Source of the DNA: Paludibacteraceae bacterium
Lineage (GTDB): Bacteria > Bacteroidota > Bacteroidia > Bacteroidales > Paludibacteraceae
Reading direction: 5' to 3'
NCBI GenBank assembly: GCA_017960065.1
Contig: JAGCZK010000092.1
Location: 1 to 5,627, forward strand
DNA length: 5,627 nt
Below the pieces are notes generated by a model. It worked only from the letters and a program-made list of their open reading frames with translations, was not told the origin of the DNA and made no database searches. Position 1 is the stretch's first letter. Each line of letters opens with the position of its first letter. A program made the translations under genes and the position numbers. Below are positions 5,627-5,627 of this stretch, piece after piece.

Positions 5627-5627
5627 A

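Noticed and set aside
1..5627. Search for CRISPR arrays, tRNA or rRNA genes, insertion sequences, phage or defence genes, retroelements
   Set aside because: No spaced direct repeats, cloverleaf-like sequences, transposase motifs or accessory gene cassettes were seen. The only long non-coding stretch (2970-3253) is accounted for by the riboswitch, terminator and two promoters.

Overview
The window looks like a GC-rich member of the Bacteroidota. Both promoter-like sites match the Bacteroidota -7 consensus TAnnTTTG, most starts lack a Shine-Dalgarno sequence, and the thi gene order (thiS-thiE-thiG-thiC) is the one usual in Bacteroidales. The protein motifs agree, for example the GGTANTFED and GPFRFTTTK stretches of ThiE. 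I found no previously undescribed system. The content is core metabolism and tRNA modification, plus a well-formed TPP riboswitch and strong signs that both ends of the sequence are chimeric.

Layout. Positions 1-3149 hold a leftward thiamin pyrimidine/thiazole operon. In order of transcription it has a promoter-like site (3142-3149), a TPP riboswitch (about 3048-3124), an intrinsic terminator (2976-3017) ending 6 nt before the first start codon, then thiS (2772-2969), thiE (2148-2768), thiG (1378-2151) and the 5' part of thiC (from 1364 to the left edge). Spacing is tight: 3 nt, an ATGA overlap, and 13 nt. ThiS and ThiG make the thiazole, ThiC makes the pyrimidine, and ThiE joins them to thiamin phosphate. 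The riboswitch shuts the operon off when thiamin diphosphate is plentiful.

The stretch 2970-3253 is a regulatory region between divergent operons and has no credible gene. From 3239 rightward runs a second operon: a PAP2-family membrane phosphatase (3254-3928), then the tRNA methylthiotransferase mtaB (3925-5199, ATGA overlap), then the queuosine enzyme tgt (from 5189, 11-nt overlap).

Ends. To the left of about 146 the thiC frame switches from long-form ThiC sequence to short-form, clostridial-like sequence, with a drop in GC at third codon positions. To the right of about 5518 the tgt frame stops resembling Tgt, while the opposite strand encodes a clean fragment of a SpoVB-like flippase. 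Each switch lies in a stretch of roughly 20-30 bases that fits both partners, as expected from false joins in metagenome assembly. The outer ~146 and ~109 bases should not be trusted as part of this genome.
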